A stretch of 64,000 nt of DNA from Shimia sp040225985. Its GTDB lineage: Bacteria > Pseudomonadota > Alphaproteobacteria > Rhodobacterales > Rhodobacteraceae. The translations under genes and the position numbers were made by a program. Location: NCBI RefSeq assembly GCF_040225985.1, contig NZ_JBBPEU010000004.1, positions 212,379 to 276,378 of the forward strand, given 5' to 3'. Below are positions 31,013 through 39,972 of this stretch, piece after piece (the stretch's first letter is position 1; every line of letters starts with the position of its first letter). Under the pieces are notes generated by a model. That model was not told where the DNA came from and did not search any database. It worked only from the letters and a program-made list of their open reading frames with translations.

Positions 31013-32680
31013 TTACCGCGTAAACTTCTTGTGCTTCAAGCGCTTGGGCTCCAACGCATCCGGTCCCAGTCTCCGCTTTTTGTCCTCTTCATAATCTTCG
31101 AAGTTGCCTTCGAACCACTCCACGTGGGCGTCGCCTTCGAAGGCGAGGATGTGGGTACAGATCCGATCGAGGAAGAAGCGGTCGTGCGAGATGACGACGG
31201 CGCAGCCGGCGAAGTCAACAAGCGCGTCTTCGAGGGCACGCAGGGTTTCGACGTCCAGATCGTTGGTCGGTTCGTCGAGCAACAAGACGTTGCCGCCTTC
31301 TTTCAACAGACGCGCCATGTGGACTCGGTTGCGTTCCCCGCCCGACAGCAGGTTCAGTTTCTTCTGCTGGTCGCCGCCCTTGAAGTTGAAGGACGAGCAA
31401 TAGGCGCGGCTGTTCACTTGCGCGTCGCCCAGTTCGATGATCTCGGCGCCGCCCGAGATGGCCTCCCACACGGTGTCGTTGTCGTTCAGGTCATCGCGTG
31501 ACTGGTCGACATAGGAGAGTTGTACCGTGTCGCCATAAGTGACCGAGCCGCTGTCGGGCTGTTCCTGACCGGTCAGCATCTTGAACAGGGTCGATTTACC
31601 GGCGCCGTTGGGGCCGATCACGCCGACGATGCCGCCGGGGGGCAGGCTGAACGAAAGGTCTTCAATCAGTTGCTTGTCGCCATAGTGTTTGGCGATGTTT
31701 TCGACCTCGATCACCTTGGAGCCAAGGCGCGGGCCGTTGGGGATGACGATCTGGGCGCGGGTGATTTTCTCGCGCTCGGATTGCGACGCCAGTTCGTTAT
31801 AGGCGTTGATCCGGGCCTTCTGTTTGGCCTGACGGGCCTTTTGACCCTGACGCATCCATTCAAGTTCGCGTTCCAGCGTTTTCTGCTTGGACTTGTCCTC
31901 GCGGGCCTCTTGCTCAAGCCGTTTGGCCTTTTGTTCGAGCCATGCGGAATAGTTGCCCTCGTAGGGAATGCCGCGGCCGCGGTCGAGTTCGAGGATCCAG
32001 CCGGTGATGTCATCAAGGAAATACCGGTCGTGGGTTACGCAGAGGATGGTGCCCTTGTAGTCGATCAGGTGCTGTTGCAGCCATGCGATGGTTTCGGCGT
32101 CGAGGTGGTTGGTCGGTTCGTCAAGCAACAGCATGTCAGGCGCTTCGAGCAGCAGCTTGCAGAGCGCGACGCGGCGTTTCTCACCGCCCGAGAGTTTCGA
32201 GACATCGGCGTCATCGGGCGGGCAGCGCAGGGCCTCCATCGAAACATCGACCTGTGCGTCGAGATCCCAGAGGTTTTCCGAATCGATGCTGTCCTGAAGG
32301 GTAGTCATCTCTTCCATCAGCTCGTCCGAGTAGTTCTCGGCCATTTCCATGGCGATCTGGTTGAAGCGGTCGACCTTGGCCTTTTTCTCGGCCACACCCA
32401 GCATGACGTTTTCGCGCACGGTCAGCGATTCATCCAGCTGCGGTTCCTGCGGGAGATAACCGACCTTGGCGCCCTCGGCGGCCCATGCTTCACCGGTGAA
32501 ATCGGTATCGAGACCGGCCATGATCTTCATCAGGGTCGATTTACCGGCGCCGTTGACGCCGACAACACCGATCTTGACGCCGGGCAGGAACGACAGGTGA
32601 ATGTTCTCAAAGCACTTCTTGCCGCCGGGATAGGTCTTGGAAACCCCCTGCATGTGGTAGACGTATTGATAGGATGCCAT
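31013..32680 (-). CDS. ettA: Energy-dependent translational throttle protein EttA (ABC-F)
   Basis: A 555-residue ABC-F ATPase, the same length as E. coli EttA, which binds the ribosomal E site and gates the first elongation step according to the ATP/ADP ratio. Two ABC domains carry the Walker A motifs GVNGAGKST and GPNGAGKST and signatures LSGGEKRRVAL and LSGGERNRVHM. The Arg/Lys-rich linker around residues 240-300 is the ribosome-contacting region. ATG 32680 gives the canonical MASYQYVYHMQGVSKTYPGG N-terminus; a longer frame lacks homology. It is monocistronic. Confidence 0.96.
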   Translation of the reverse strand: MASYQYVYHMQGVSKTYPGGKKCFENIHLSFLPGVKIGVVGVNGAGKSTLMKIMAGLDTDFTGEAWAAEGAKVGYLPQEPQLDESLTVRENVMLGVAEKKAKVDRFNQIAMEMAENYSDELMEEMTTLQDSIDSENLWDLDAQVDVSMEALRCPPDDADVSKLSGGEKRRVALCKLLLEAPDMLLLDEPTNHLDAETIAWLQQHLIDYKGTILCVTHDRYFLDDITGWILELDRGRGIPYEGNYSAWLEQKAKRLEQEAREDKSKQKTLERELEWMRQGQKARQAKQKARINAYNELASQSEREKITRAQIVIPNGPRLGSKVIEVENIAKHYGDKQLIEDLSFSLPPGGIVGVIGPNGAGKSTLFKMLTGQEQPDSGSVTYGDTVQLSYVDQSRDDLNDNDTVWEAISGGAEIIELGDAQVNSRAYCSSFNFKGGDQQKKLNLLSGGERNRVHMARLLKEGGNVLLLDEPTNDLDVETLRALEDALVDFAGCAVVISHDRFFLDRICTHILAFEGDAHVEWFEGNFEDYEEDKKRRLGPDALEPKRLKHKKFTR

Positions 32681-32869
32681 GGGTTGCGACTCCGCTTGGG
32701 TAAAACTGTGTTGCCGGTTGTGATAGCGAATGGTCGCACGAGGGGCAATGCAGGGAAGGGCGCGCGGTGTCTTTCCGTGCGGGGCGGGCTGCGCTGCTTC
32801 GCCGATTGACAACGCGCCGGTGCCACGCCACACCGTCCCGAACCTTCAATTGACGAGATACATTACGCA

Positions 32870-33829
32870 ATGCGCCGGCTTTGGATCCATATCGGTCACG
32901 ACAAGACGGGATCGTCGTATCTGCAGGCGCTATTTGCGCGCAACCTTGATTTGCTGGCCGCGCAGGGGATCGGATATCCGGTGCGCAAGGAGCTGATCGA
33001 ACCGGCGATTATGGGGATCACGACCTCGGGCACGGAACATGGTGACGATCTTGAGGACCGGATCGCGGCGATCCCCGACGGGCAGGATGTGTTGCTGAGT
33101 TACGAAGGGTTCTTCAATAGCCTGGCCGAGCAGCATGAAACGGAACTGGCGCGCTGGCGCATGTGGTGTGACCGGTTCGGCTTTGCCTCGGTGCATGTGC
33201 TGCTGTTCACGCGCAATCCCATCGGGCATGCGACTTCGTCCTACATGCAGATCGTGCGCGCGCACGGGGGGACAGGGCCGCTGGACACCTATGTGAGCCG
33301 GTACAACCGTCCGTTCATCGTTATGAAGGTGCTGCAGCGCTTACAGGCCGAGGCCTGCGTCGGGTCGATCACGGTGCGCAATTATTCGCAGGTGCGCGGG
33401 AGCCTGGCCGACGAGGTGATTGCATGGTTGCCGGTCGAGCCCGGGGTGCGCTTTGAAGAAAACAAAGGTGAGGTCATCAACCGGGGCCTGACCGATGCCG
33501 AGATGATCGTGACGCGCTGGATCAATAAACGGTCCCCGGGACTGGGGCGTCAATTTGCAATCCAGGCGCAGCGGTCTTTTCCGGATCTGAAACCGTCCAA
33601 GGTTTGGCCCAGCTATGTCGCGCAACAACAGTTGCAGCGCAAGAATGCCAAGGCGATGGCGGCAGTGAACCAGATGGCAGGGGATATGGGACGGTACGAG
33701 TTCGACGTGCGCGAGCCCCATGAAGAGGACCGCAATCCGGTCCAAATCACCTTGACGGCCCTGCGGATGAGCGGAGCATGGGCCTTTGCGCGGTTCAAGG
33801 CGAAGGTAGGCCGGCTATTGCGGCGCTGA
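32870..33829 (+). CDS. Sulfotransferase-like protein
   Basis: A 319-residue protein whose N-terminus, WIHIGHDKTGSSYLQ at residues 5-19, matches the 5'-phosphosulfate-binding loop of sulfotransferases (HxGxxKTGTTxLQ in many Roseobacter proteins). LLFTRNPIGHATSSYMQ in the middle resembles the 3'-phosphate-binding segment (RNP...S). The C-terminal third is basic and lacks an obvious family match. The acceptor is unknown; surface polysaccharides are plausible. The ribosome binding site is weak. It is convergent with the MarR-GNAT gene with no gap. Confidence 0.65.
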   Translation: MRRLWIHIGHDKTGSSYLQALFARNLDLLAAQGIGYPVRKELIEPAIMGITTSGTEHGDDLEDRIAAIPDGQDVLLSYEGFFNSLAEQHETELARWRMWCDRFGFASVHVLLFTRNPIGHATSSYMQIVRAHGGTGPLDTYVSRYNRPFIVMKVLQRLQAEACVGSITVRNYSQVRGSLADEVIAWLPVEPGVRFEENKGEVINRGLTDAEMIVTRWINKRSPGLGRQFAIQAQRSFPDLKPSKVWPSYVAQQQLQRKNAKAMAAVNQMAGDMGRYEFDVREPHEEDRNPVQITLTALRMSGAWAFARFKAKVGRLLRR

Positions 33830-34705
33830 TCACAGGTGTTTTTCGAAAAAATGGTCGGGATAGGGATCGTCGTTAAAGCGGTCGATTTCCGTCCAGCCGG
33901 TGTTTCGGTACAGGGCAACCGCCTCGGGCAGAGCCGAGTTTGTGTCGAGCCTGAGCGTTGTGATGCCAAGGTCACGGGCCACCTCCTCGACCCGGTGCAT
34001 CAGACGGTGCGCCATGCCAAGACCGCGCGCCGACGGAGACACCCAAAGGCGCTTGATCTCGGCAAAATCCTTGTCCGTGCCTTTGAGACCGACGCAACCA
34101 AGAGGCATGCCGTCTGAAAACGCCACGATGAAGGTGCCGCGCGGGCGCAGCATGTCGGCGGCGTCGGGATCGCGACTGAGATTCACGTCAAAGCCAGTCT
34201 TAAAGCGGCGCGCCAGTTCATCGTAATAGGCATGCAGGCAAAAGAGTGCATCAGGACTGCGCGGGTCGGTTTCGCGCAGCACCACTTCGTCTTGCCCCAG
34301 CGCCGAGGCGATCAGGTCCATGGCCTGTAGCAGGGTTTCCGACGACACGTGCCGATCAAGAAGGTCGCGCGCCTGTGCGTTTGACAGGGCGTCATAAGCT
34401 GCCAGTTCGGTCTGTCCTGCCTTGGTCAGTTCGGCGACGCGGCGGCGCCCATCCTGGGGTGCTATGTGCAATGTAATCAGGCCCTCGTCCTGTAGCGATT
34501 TGAGAAGTCGGCTGAGCACGGTTTTGTCGAGCCCCAGATAAACCCGCAGCGTTTCGAGATCGCCGCCCTTGTGGCCGATGGCGTGAATCACACGGGCCGG
34601 ACCCAGTGGACGCCCGCGCCCCAGAAAAGACTGGTCCAGCGCCCCGGTGGCACGAGTGACGGCCCGGTTAAAGCGGCGGATACGTGCAATCGGATCAAGA
34701 GACAT
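33830..34705 (-). CDS. MarR-type regulator fused to a GNAT acetyltransferase
   Basis: A 291-residue two-domain protein. Residues 1 to about 140 form a MarR winged helix (VYLGLDKTVLSRLLKSLQDEGL, then DGRRRVAELTKAG). Residues about 150-291 form a GNAT fold with the acetyl-CoA motif RLWVSPSARGLGMAHRLM and the C-terminal ALYRNTGWTEIDRFND. This fusion is a recurrent architecture in proteobacteria; its acetyl acceptor and operator are unknown. ATG 34705 was chosen because the MarR fold begins there. It is divergent from nadD. Confidence 0.88.
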   Translation of the reverse strand: MSLDPIARIRRFNRAVTRATGALDQSFLGRGRPLGPARVIHAIGHKGGDLETLRVYLGLDKTVLSRLLKSLQDEGLITLHIAPQDGRRRVAELTKAGQTELAAYDALSNAQARDLLDRHVSSETLLQAMDLIASALGQDEVVLRETDPRSPDALFCLHAYYDELARRFKTGFDVNLSRDPDAADMLRPRGTFIVAFSDGMPLGCVGLKGTDKDFAEIKRLWVSPSARGLGMAHRLMHRVEEVARDLGITTLRLDTNSALPEAVALYRNTGWTEIDRFNDDPYPDHFFEKHL

Positions 34706-34819
34706 TTGTTTACCTGTGTCAACTAATTTGGTCACACTACGAAATTTCCTATCTGCGTCAATAGGCAAAGCGCCGTTGTGTTGTTGTCACGCGCGGGGCA
34801 GCGCAGTACATCCGGTGCC

Positions 34820-35419
34820 ATGCTTGGCGCAACGGGGAAATATCGGGGACTGTCCATCGGGTTGCTTGGGGGGTCGTTCGACCCGCCGCACGAAGGCCAT
34901 GTCCACATCACGCGCGAGGCCCTGCGCCGGTTTGATTTGGATCGCGTGTGGTGGCTGGTCTCTCCGGGCAACCCGCTGAAATCCGAGGGGCCGGCCGCTT
35001 TGTCGCGGCGGATAACGGCGGCGCAGAAGATGATGCAGCATCCCAAGGTCGAGATTTCCGATTTCGAAAGCCGCGCGGGCACACGGTATACAGCCGAGAC
35101 CGTGGCGACCCTGCAGCAGGCTTATCCAAGGGTGCGCTTTGTCTGGTTGATGGGGGCGGATAACCTGGCGCAGTTTCATCTTTGGAAGGACTGGCGCGAG
35201 ATCATGGCGCGGGTGCCAGTGGGGGTGTTGGCCCGCCCCGGTGACCGGATTGGCGCCCGCAGTGGCATGGCGGCGCGGATCTATGCGCCCTATCGCTTGA
35301 AGGCGCGTGAAAGCCGGTTGCTGGCGCATGCAGAGGCTCCAGCTTGGTGTTTCGTGAATATGCCGATGCAGGATGTGAGTTCCACGGAGCTGCGCAAGAC
35401 CGGCCGCTGGGTCAGGTAG
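34820..35419 (+). CDS. nadD: Nicotinate-nucleotide adenylyltransferase
   Basis: A 199-residue adenylyltransferase that makes deamido-NAD from nicotinate mononucleotide and ATP. The nucleotidyltransferase motif GGSFDPPHEGH and the C-terminal VSSTELRKTGRW (ISSTxIR type) are present, with LMGADNLAQFHLWKDW as the NadD-specific segment. ATG 34820 is chosen; a GTG at 34778 would add 14 residues and neither start has a good site. In many Roseobacters nadD neighbours rsfS and rlmH, but those are absent here. Its 3' end overlaps the convergent transporter gene by eight bases. Confidence 0.93.
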   Translation: MLGATGKYRGLSIGLLGGSFDPPHEGHVHITREALRRFDLDRVWWLVSPGNPLKSEGPAALSRRITAAQKMMQHPKVEISDFESRAGTRYTAETVATLQQAYPRVRFVWLMGADNLAQFHLWKDWREIMARVPVGVLARPGDRIGARSGMAARIYAPYRLKARESRLLAHAEAPAWCFVNMPMQDVSSTELRKTGRWVR

Positions 35420-36257
35420 CGGCGCGGCGGGGCCGGTTCAGCAGGGCCGAGGCCAGACCTGCTCCGATGATCAGGCAAAGGCCGGTGACGGTCAGAAGAT
35501 CGGGCAAGTCCGCGAAGACAAGCCAGCCAAGCGCGACCGCCGAAATCAGTTGGAAATAGACGTAGGGTGCAAGCGTTGTTGCATCCGCCTTGGCATAGGC
35601 GAACAGCAAGAGAAAGTTTCCGCCCATCGAGAATATGGCGCTGGCAAAGGTCAGCCCGATGATGGCAGGGGTGAGGTCGGGCACCAGCGCGAAACAGAAG
35701 GGGGTCATGACCAGGGCGCTCAGGAACAGTTGCGTGAACAACAGGCTGCCGGGGCGGCCCACGGCGGCAAGCCAGCGCGAAGAGGTCAGGAAGGCCCCGT
35801 AGAACAGCCCTGCCAGCAGAGCAAAGCCGATACCGGGAACGGGGGCATATCCGGGCCGGACCACCAGCAAAACCCCCGCAAACCCGAGCACCATCAGGGC
35901 CGAGCGCGCAAACGTGACACGTTCGCCCAGAAACAGGATCGACAGCACATAGCTGAAAATCGGTCCGACGAAAAAGGCCGCAAACACATCGGCCACGGGG
36001 GCGGTTTGAAGCGCGAACTGGATCGAGGTGATGCCGCCTGTCAGCAGGAGCGCGCGAAACCAGATCCGCCAGTCCCGCATCAGGCGGATTGTGTCAGCCC
36101 GCACCAGCGGCAGGGCGATCAGGCTGCCCAGAAGAAACCGCGACCACGCCACGTAGAGCGGGCTGGCCTCGTGCGCAGAGGTCAGCAGCTTGCCCGCAGT
36201 ATCGCCCGCGGGGATCATCGACATGGCGACGAACATGATGAGAAGGGCTTGCCACAT
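35412..36257 (-). CDS. EamA/DMT-family transporter
   Basis: A 281-residue inner-membrane protein with ten predicted helices in two repeated EamA halves, the second beginning near residue 145 (GFALLAGLFYGAFLTSSRWL). Members export amino acids or metabolites, or import S-adenosylmethionine; the substrate cannot be assigned here. The 3' end overlaps nadD tail to tail, so the two mRNAs are complementary at their ends. It is divergent from dacB with 86 bp between the starts. Confidence 0.85.
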   Translation of the reverse strand: MWQALLIMFVAMSMIPAGDTAGKLLTSAHEASPLYVAWSRFLLGSLIALPLVRADTIRLMRDWRIWFRALLLTGGITSIQFALQTAPVADVFAAFFVGPIFSYVLSILFLGERVTFARSALMVLGFAGVLLVVRPGYAPVPGIGFALLAGLFYGAFLTSSRWLAAVGRPGSLLFTQLFLSALVMTPFCFALVPDLTPAIIGLTFASAIFSMGGNFLLLFAYAKADATTLAPYVYFQLISAVALGWLVFADLPDLLTVTGLCLIIGAGLASALLNRPRRAAT

Positions 36258-36343
36258 GACGCGACCGCTAACACGTTCTTTCGGGACGGAAAATGCTTTT
36301 CCCCGTCTTGTCTGAAACGGGTGCGCGGGGTTAGGGTCGGGTT

Positions 36344-37834
36344 ATGACCAAAGGCATTTCAAGACGTCTGTTTTTAGGAGGGATTTTGTCCGGTGCGGCG
36401 CTGCCGCTTTGGGCCAATCCGCCCAGCACATCCTTGCGCCCGGTGGCGCGCCCATCCGATCTTCAGAAACGCGCCGCGCCGGGGGTGAATACTCTGATCC
36501 GGTCGCTTGGGTTGCGCGGGGATGTGGGGTTTGCCGTGGCGGATGCCAAGACAGGCCGTGTGCTTGAGGGACAACAGGCGCAATCGGGCCTGCCGCCGGC
36601 CAGTGTAACCAAGGCGCTGACAGCGATGTATGCGCTGGATGTATTGGGGGCGGACCACCGGTTCGAGACCACGCTTGTCACCACCGGGACCGTGCAGAAC
36701 GGCGTATTGCGGGGTGATCTTGTTCTGGTCGGTGGGGGAGACCCGACGCTGGACACCAATGCGCTGGCCGCGATGGCGGCGCAACTCAAGGCGTTGGGCG
36801 TGCGCGAGGTCAGGGGGCAGTTCCTGGTTTATGGCGGGGCGTTGCCCTTCGTGCGCAAACTGGACCCGTCGCAGCCCGACCATGCCGGGTACAGCCCGGC
36901 GATTTCGGGCCTCAGCCTGAATTACAACCGTGTCCATTTCGAGTGGAAACGCAGCGCAAAAGGCTGGGTCACAGCGATGGACGCGCGCAGCAACAAGTAT
37001 CGCCCGGCGGTGAGCATCGCGACGATGAAAGTCAAGAAGCGCAATGTTCCGGTCTATACCTATGAGGGGCGCAACAATATCGACCATTGGACAGTCGCCT
37101 CAGGCGCGCTGGGCAATGGCGGCGCGCGGTGGTTGCCGGTGCGGCAACCGGAGCTTTATGCGGGGGATGTGTTCCGAACGCTTGCGCGGTCCCATGGCAT
37201 CGTTCTGAAACCGGCCCGCAAGACCGCGAACCGGCCCGCAGGCAAGGTTCTGGTGCGCCACCAGAGCGGGCCGTTGCAGCCGATCCTGAAAGCGATGTTG
37301 AAATATTCCACCAACCTGACCGCGGAAATGGTGGGGCTGGCGGCATCACAGCACCGTGGCGCGCCGCTTGGGTCGTTGAAGGACAGTGCCAACGAGATGA
37401 ACCGCTGGGCGCGGCAGCGGCTGGGCATGCCCAATGCGGCCCTCGTGGATCATTCGGGGCTGGGGGCAGCGTCGCGTTTGCGGGCGGACGAAATGGTGAC
37501 GGCCCTGACGCAGGCAGGCACGAAAGGCGCGTTGCAGCCCATTCTGAAAGAGTTCAAGTTCCGCGATTCCAAAGGGCGGGTTCTCAAACAGCAGAACATC
37601 CAGGTGGCGGCCAAGACAGGCACGCTTAATTTCGTGAGTGGTCTTGCGGGCTATGCCACGGCACGGGATGGCACCGAACTGGCCTTTGCGATTTTCGTGG
37701 TGGATTCGCAGGCCCGCGCGGCGATCAAGGCGGCGGATCGTGAACGTCCGCCCGGCGCCCGGACCTGGAACCGCAAGGCCAAGCAGTTGCAGCAGAAGTT
37801 GATCGAACGCTGGGCGTTGCTCTACGGGGTATGA
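36344..37834 (+). CDS. dacB: D-alanyl-D-alanine carboxypeptidase/endopeptidase (PBP4 type)
   Basis: A 496-residue class C penicillin-binding protein that trims or cleaves peptidoglycan cross-links in the periplasm. The N-terminus is a Tat-type signal (SRRLFLGG). The catalytic motifs are S87-V-T-K90, S322-T-N324 and K424-T-G426. The insertion domains between the first and second motifs are typical of PBP4. The stop at 37834 is followed by one of the dispersed hairpin elements. Confidence 0.93.
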   Translation: MTKGISRRLFLGGILSGAALPLWANPPSTSLRPVARPSDLQKRAAPGVNTLIRSLGLRGDVGFAVADAKTGRVLEGQQAQSGLPPASVTKALTAMYALDVLGADHRFETTLVTTGTVQNGVLRGDLVLVGGGDPTLDTNALAAMAAQLKALGVREVRGQFLVYGGALPFVRKLDPSQPDHAGYSPAISGLSLNYNRVHFEWKRSAKGWVTAMDARSNKYRPAVSIATMKVKKRNVPVYTYEGRNNIDHWTVASGALGNGGARWLPVRQPELYAGDVFRTLARSHGIVLKPARKTANRPAGKVLVRHQSGPLQPILKAMLKYSTNLTAEMVGLAASQHRGAPLGSLKDSANEMNRWARQRLGMPNAALVDHSGLGAASRLRADEMVTALTQAGTKGALQPILKEFKFRDSKGRVLKQQNIQVAAKTGTLNFVSGLAGYATARDGTELAFAIFVVDSQARAAIKAADRERPPGARTWNRKAKQLQQKLIERWALLYGV

Positions 37835-37840
37835 CAGAAG

Positions 37841-37917
37841 AGAGGGGCGTCGCCCCTCTTGGCCCCGGACGGGGTCCGGTGCCAATTCACCCCAAGGTAT
37901 TTTGCCCAAGAAAAAGA
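37841..37917 (+). repeat. Dispersed hairpin-plus-GTATTTT element, copy 6
   Basis: AGAGGGGC and GCCCCTCT (37841-37859) form one hairpin and CCGGAC/GTCCGG (37865-37879) a second. The tail CCCCAAGGTATTTTGCCC with AAGAAAAAG ends at 37916. It lies seven bases after the dacB stop and reads in the same direction. Confidence 0.6.
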
Positions 37918-37922
37918 CCGGG

Positions 37923-38363
37923 TCAGGTCATGTGACGTGCGCGCGCGCCCCGTTCGATGGCGGCGGCGTGCAGGCGGTCGATGTCGAGTTCGTAGCGGAT
38001 TTCCTCGAGCAGGCGCAGCTCTGATTCGGCGAGAGATCCGTCGGCTGCGGCCACATCGCAGGCCAGCGCGTAGGCGGTTTCAAACAGGCGGTCAGGCAGG
38101 CTTTCGCGGATCAGCCCGAACAGGGCGGCCAGCCCGTCTTCCTGTTCGAACAGGTCAAACACGGTTTGCGACACGAATTTCAGGCGGTCCAGATCATAAT
38201 CGGCAAAGACCGGCAGATTGTTGACGGCCGACTGGATCTTGACCAGTTCGGCGGTACGGATCTGTTCGTCCGAGGCCGAGATGGCCACCATGACGGCAAC
38301 AAGGCTGTCTTGCGGGGTAAGCGGGTTCGGGATGTCCTGAGGCAAGAGCGAAGTCCTTTGCAT
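37923..38363 (-). CDS. TerB-like tellurite-resistance-family protein
   Basis: A 146-residue all-helical protein of the TerB/DjlA N-terminal domain family. The signature acidic segment CDVAAADGSLAESELRLLEEI near residues 102-122 resembles the metal-binding repeat of TerB. No signal peptide is present, so a cytoplasmic location is likely. Such stand-alone proteins are common in alphaproteobacteria and have no defined role. Nothing nearby suggests a tellurite operon. Confidence 0.75.
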   Translation of the reverse strand: MQRTSLLPQDIPNPLTPQDSLVAVMVAISASDEQIRTAELVKIQSAVNNLPVFADYDLDRLKFVSQTVFDLFEQEDGLAALFGLIRESLPDRLFETAYALACDVAAADGSLAESELRLLEEIRYELDIDRLHAAAIERGARARHMT

Positions 38364-38414
38364 AATCTCTTGCTTCCGAGAATAGGGGTGTGCCCGCCCG
38401 CCAGCAAGGGGCGA

Positions 38415-38867
38415 TCAGCCAGTTTGCGCGCTGAAACGATAGGTGATGTCGGCGAAGCTGGATTCCGCAAACCCGTAAGAGAAGCGCAGCCCCTCGGGGC
38501 CCGCCACGGTGCCGTGTTCGGCATTGGCGGGGACGTAGATGGCGACGCCGGGTGCGATCTCGTGGGGGATGCCGTCGATCGTGACGGTGCCGCGGCCTTC
38601 CAGGCCGAAATAGAACTCGGCGGCGTCGTGACGGTGCGGGTGCAGCATGCCGTGGGGATCGAATTCGGCGATGCCGAGCACAAATTCCTTTGGCGCGTCG
38701 CTATTGCCGTTGATCAGGGTGCGCCAGCGGACGGTGCCGTAGGCCGGATCGGTGCCGCCTTCAAGCGGGACATTGGCTGCGTCGAGCGAAAACGCCGTGC
38801 TGGATGGTTCGGCAGGGATATTGTCGGCGATCAGGCCAACGGTGTCATATGCGGTTTGCGTGGTCAT
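38415..38867 (-). CDS. Cupin protein, candidate DMSP lyase DddW
   Basis: A 150-residue single-domain cupin. The metal-site residues are H78, H80 and E84 in HPHRHDAAEFYFG, and H118 in PANAEHG; Y86 sits two residues after the Glu. As I recall, Ruegeria pomeroyi DddW (152 residues) uses H81, H83, E87, H121 and Y89, which is the same spacing. It is also divergent from a LysR-type gene, as dddW is from its regulator. Part of this spacing is generic to cupins, so DddW is a candidate only; a generic small-molecule cupin is the alternative. AGGAGG lies six bases before the start. Confidence 0.6.
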   Translation of the reverse strand: MTTQTAYDTVGLIADNIPAEPSSTAFSLDAANVPLEGGTDPAYGTVRWRTLINGNSDAPKEFVLGIAEFDPHGMLHPHRHDAAEFYFGLEGRGTVTIDGIPHEIAPGVAIYVPANAEHGTVAGPEGLRFSYGFAESSFADITYRFSAQTG

Positions 38868-38958
38868 GCGCGCCTCCTGTTGTGTGCAGCCATCTAAGTG
38901 GCTTGGAGGTGGCGCGACAATGCGCTAAAACTGCACTGTAATATACACTGAGGTTATG

Positions 38959-39858
38959 ATGTCAGTGCGCTTGCCCGCCTTTTCCGGTCTGACCGCCTTT
39001 TACGCTTCTGTGCGTCATGGCACGCTTACGGGGGCGGCCAGAGAGTTGAATGTGTCGCAACCGGCGATTTCGCGGCGAATAGCGGCCCTGGAGGCGGATC
39101 TGGGGTGCCATCTGTTCGATCGGAGCCGGAAGCCCGTGAAGTTGACTCAACAGGGCAGGGATCTGGCGCATGTGTTGCGCGCGAGCTTTGGTCAGATCGA
39201 AATTGTTACAGAGCGGCTGCGCAGGGGGGGTGCACAGGGCGTTGTGACCGTGTCTGCCCCGTCGGGGTTCGTCGGATCATGGCTGATCCCCAAGCTGGCA
39301 GAACTGGAAGCAGAGTTTCCGGAGGTCACGATTCGTATCATCAGCCAGGAGTATGGTGATCCCGAGCGGCCGGGCGATGTGTCTGTGCGTTTTGGTCTGC
39401 CGGATGAAGGAAACGCCGGCGAGGCGCGAATCCTTGGGACGGGGGTGTTTCCCGTGGCAAGCCCGCTGTATCTCGCGCGGCGTCAGGGTAGAACAGACGG
39501 GTTTGGTGGAATGACCCTGTTGACGATGGAAGCAGCGCGGCGGCATTGGCATGACTGGCCCAGCTGGTTCCGCGCCCAAGGGCAAGACATGCCGGATGAT
39601 GTGCGGCTTATGGATTTCAACTCCTATGCCATGATGGTGAACGCCGCGTTGGCCGCGCAGGGTGTGTGCCTGTGCTGGTCCGGATTGCTGAACGATTTCC
39701 TTGAAAGCGGGGCCATGGTGCGGCTGGGGCAGGCCGAGGCGCAATCGGCGCGCGGCTATTACGTGGCCGCCCGAGAGGGGCTGGCGGCGCGGCGAGAGGT
39801 GCGGGACGTCGTGGATTGGATCGTGACGCGCGGCACGGAAGTCGCAGAGGCGGGATAA
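38959..39858 (+). CDS. LysR-type transcriptional regulator
   Basis: A 299-residue LysR regulator. The winged helix-turn-helix occupies residues 5-65 (GTLTGAARELNVSQPAISRR) and a periplasmic-binding-protein-like effector domain the rest (from about residue 90). Two adjacent ATGs occur; 38959 is five bases after GAGG and is preferred over 38956. It is divergent from the cupin gene with about 90 bp between them, the usual arrangement for a LysR regulator and its target. The effector is unknown. Confidence 0.9.
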   Translation: MSVRLPAFSGLTAFYASVRHGTLTGAARELNVSQPAISRRIAALEADLGCHLFDRSRKPVKLTQQGRDLAHVLRASFGQIEIVTERLRRGGAQGVVTVSAPSGFVGSWLIPKLAELEAEFPEVTIRIISQEYGDPERPGDVSVRFGLPDEGNAGEARILGTGVFPVASPLYLARRQGRTDGFGGMTLLTMEAARRHWHDWPSWFRAQGQDMPDDVRLMDFNSYAMMVNAALAAQGVCLCWSGLLNDFLESGAMVRLGQAEAQSARGYYVAAREGLAARREVRDVVDWIVTRGTEVAEAG

Positions 39859-39972
39859 ACCCGTTCAACAGGGCATGTTTTGCAGCTATATGTTGACCAT
39901 GCTGCAACGGCATAATAGCAAGCCGCGGTCCGTCCTGCATAGGGCAGGCGGTCCCCTCTGATGGAGTTAATA

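Noticed and set aside
31520..32809. 429-residue frame antisense to ettA
   Set aside because: Contains repeated GRFV-type reverse images of ABC motifs; a mirror of the real gene.
34706..34760. TGTG...CACA dyad before the MarR-GNAT gene as an operator
   Set aside because: Only the outer four bases are symmetrical; the inner part does not match, so it is not better than chance.
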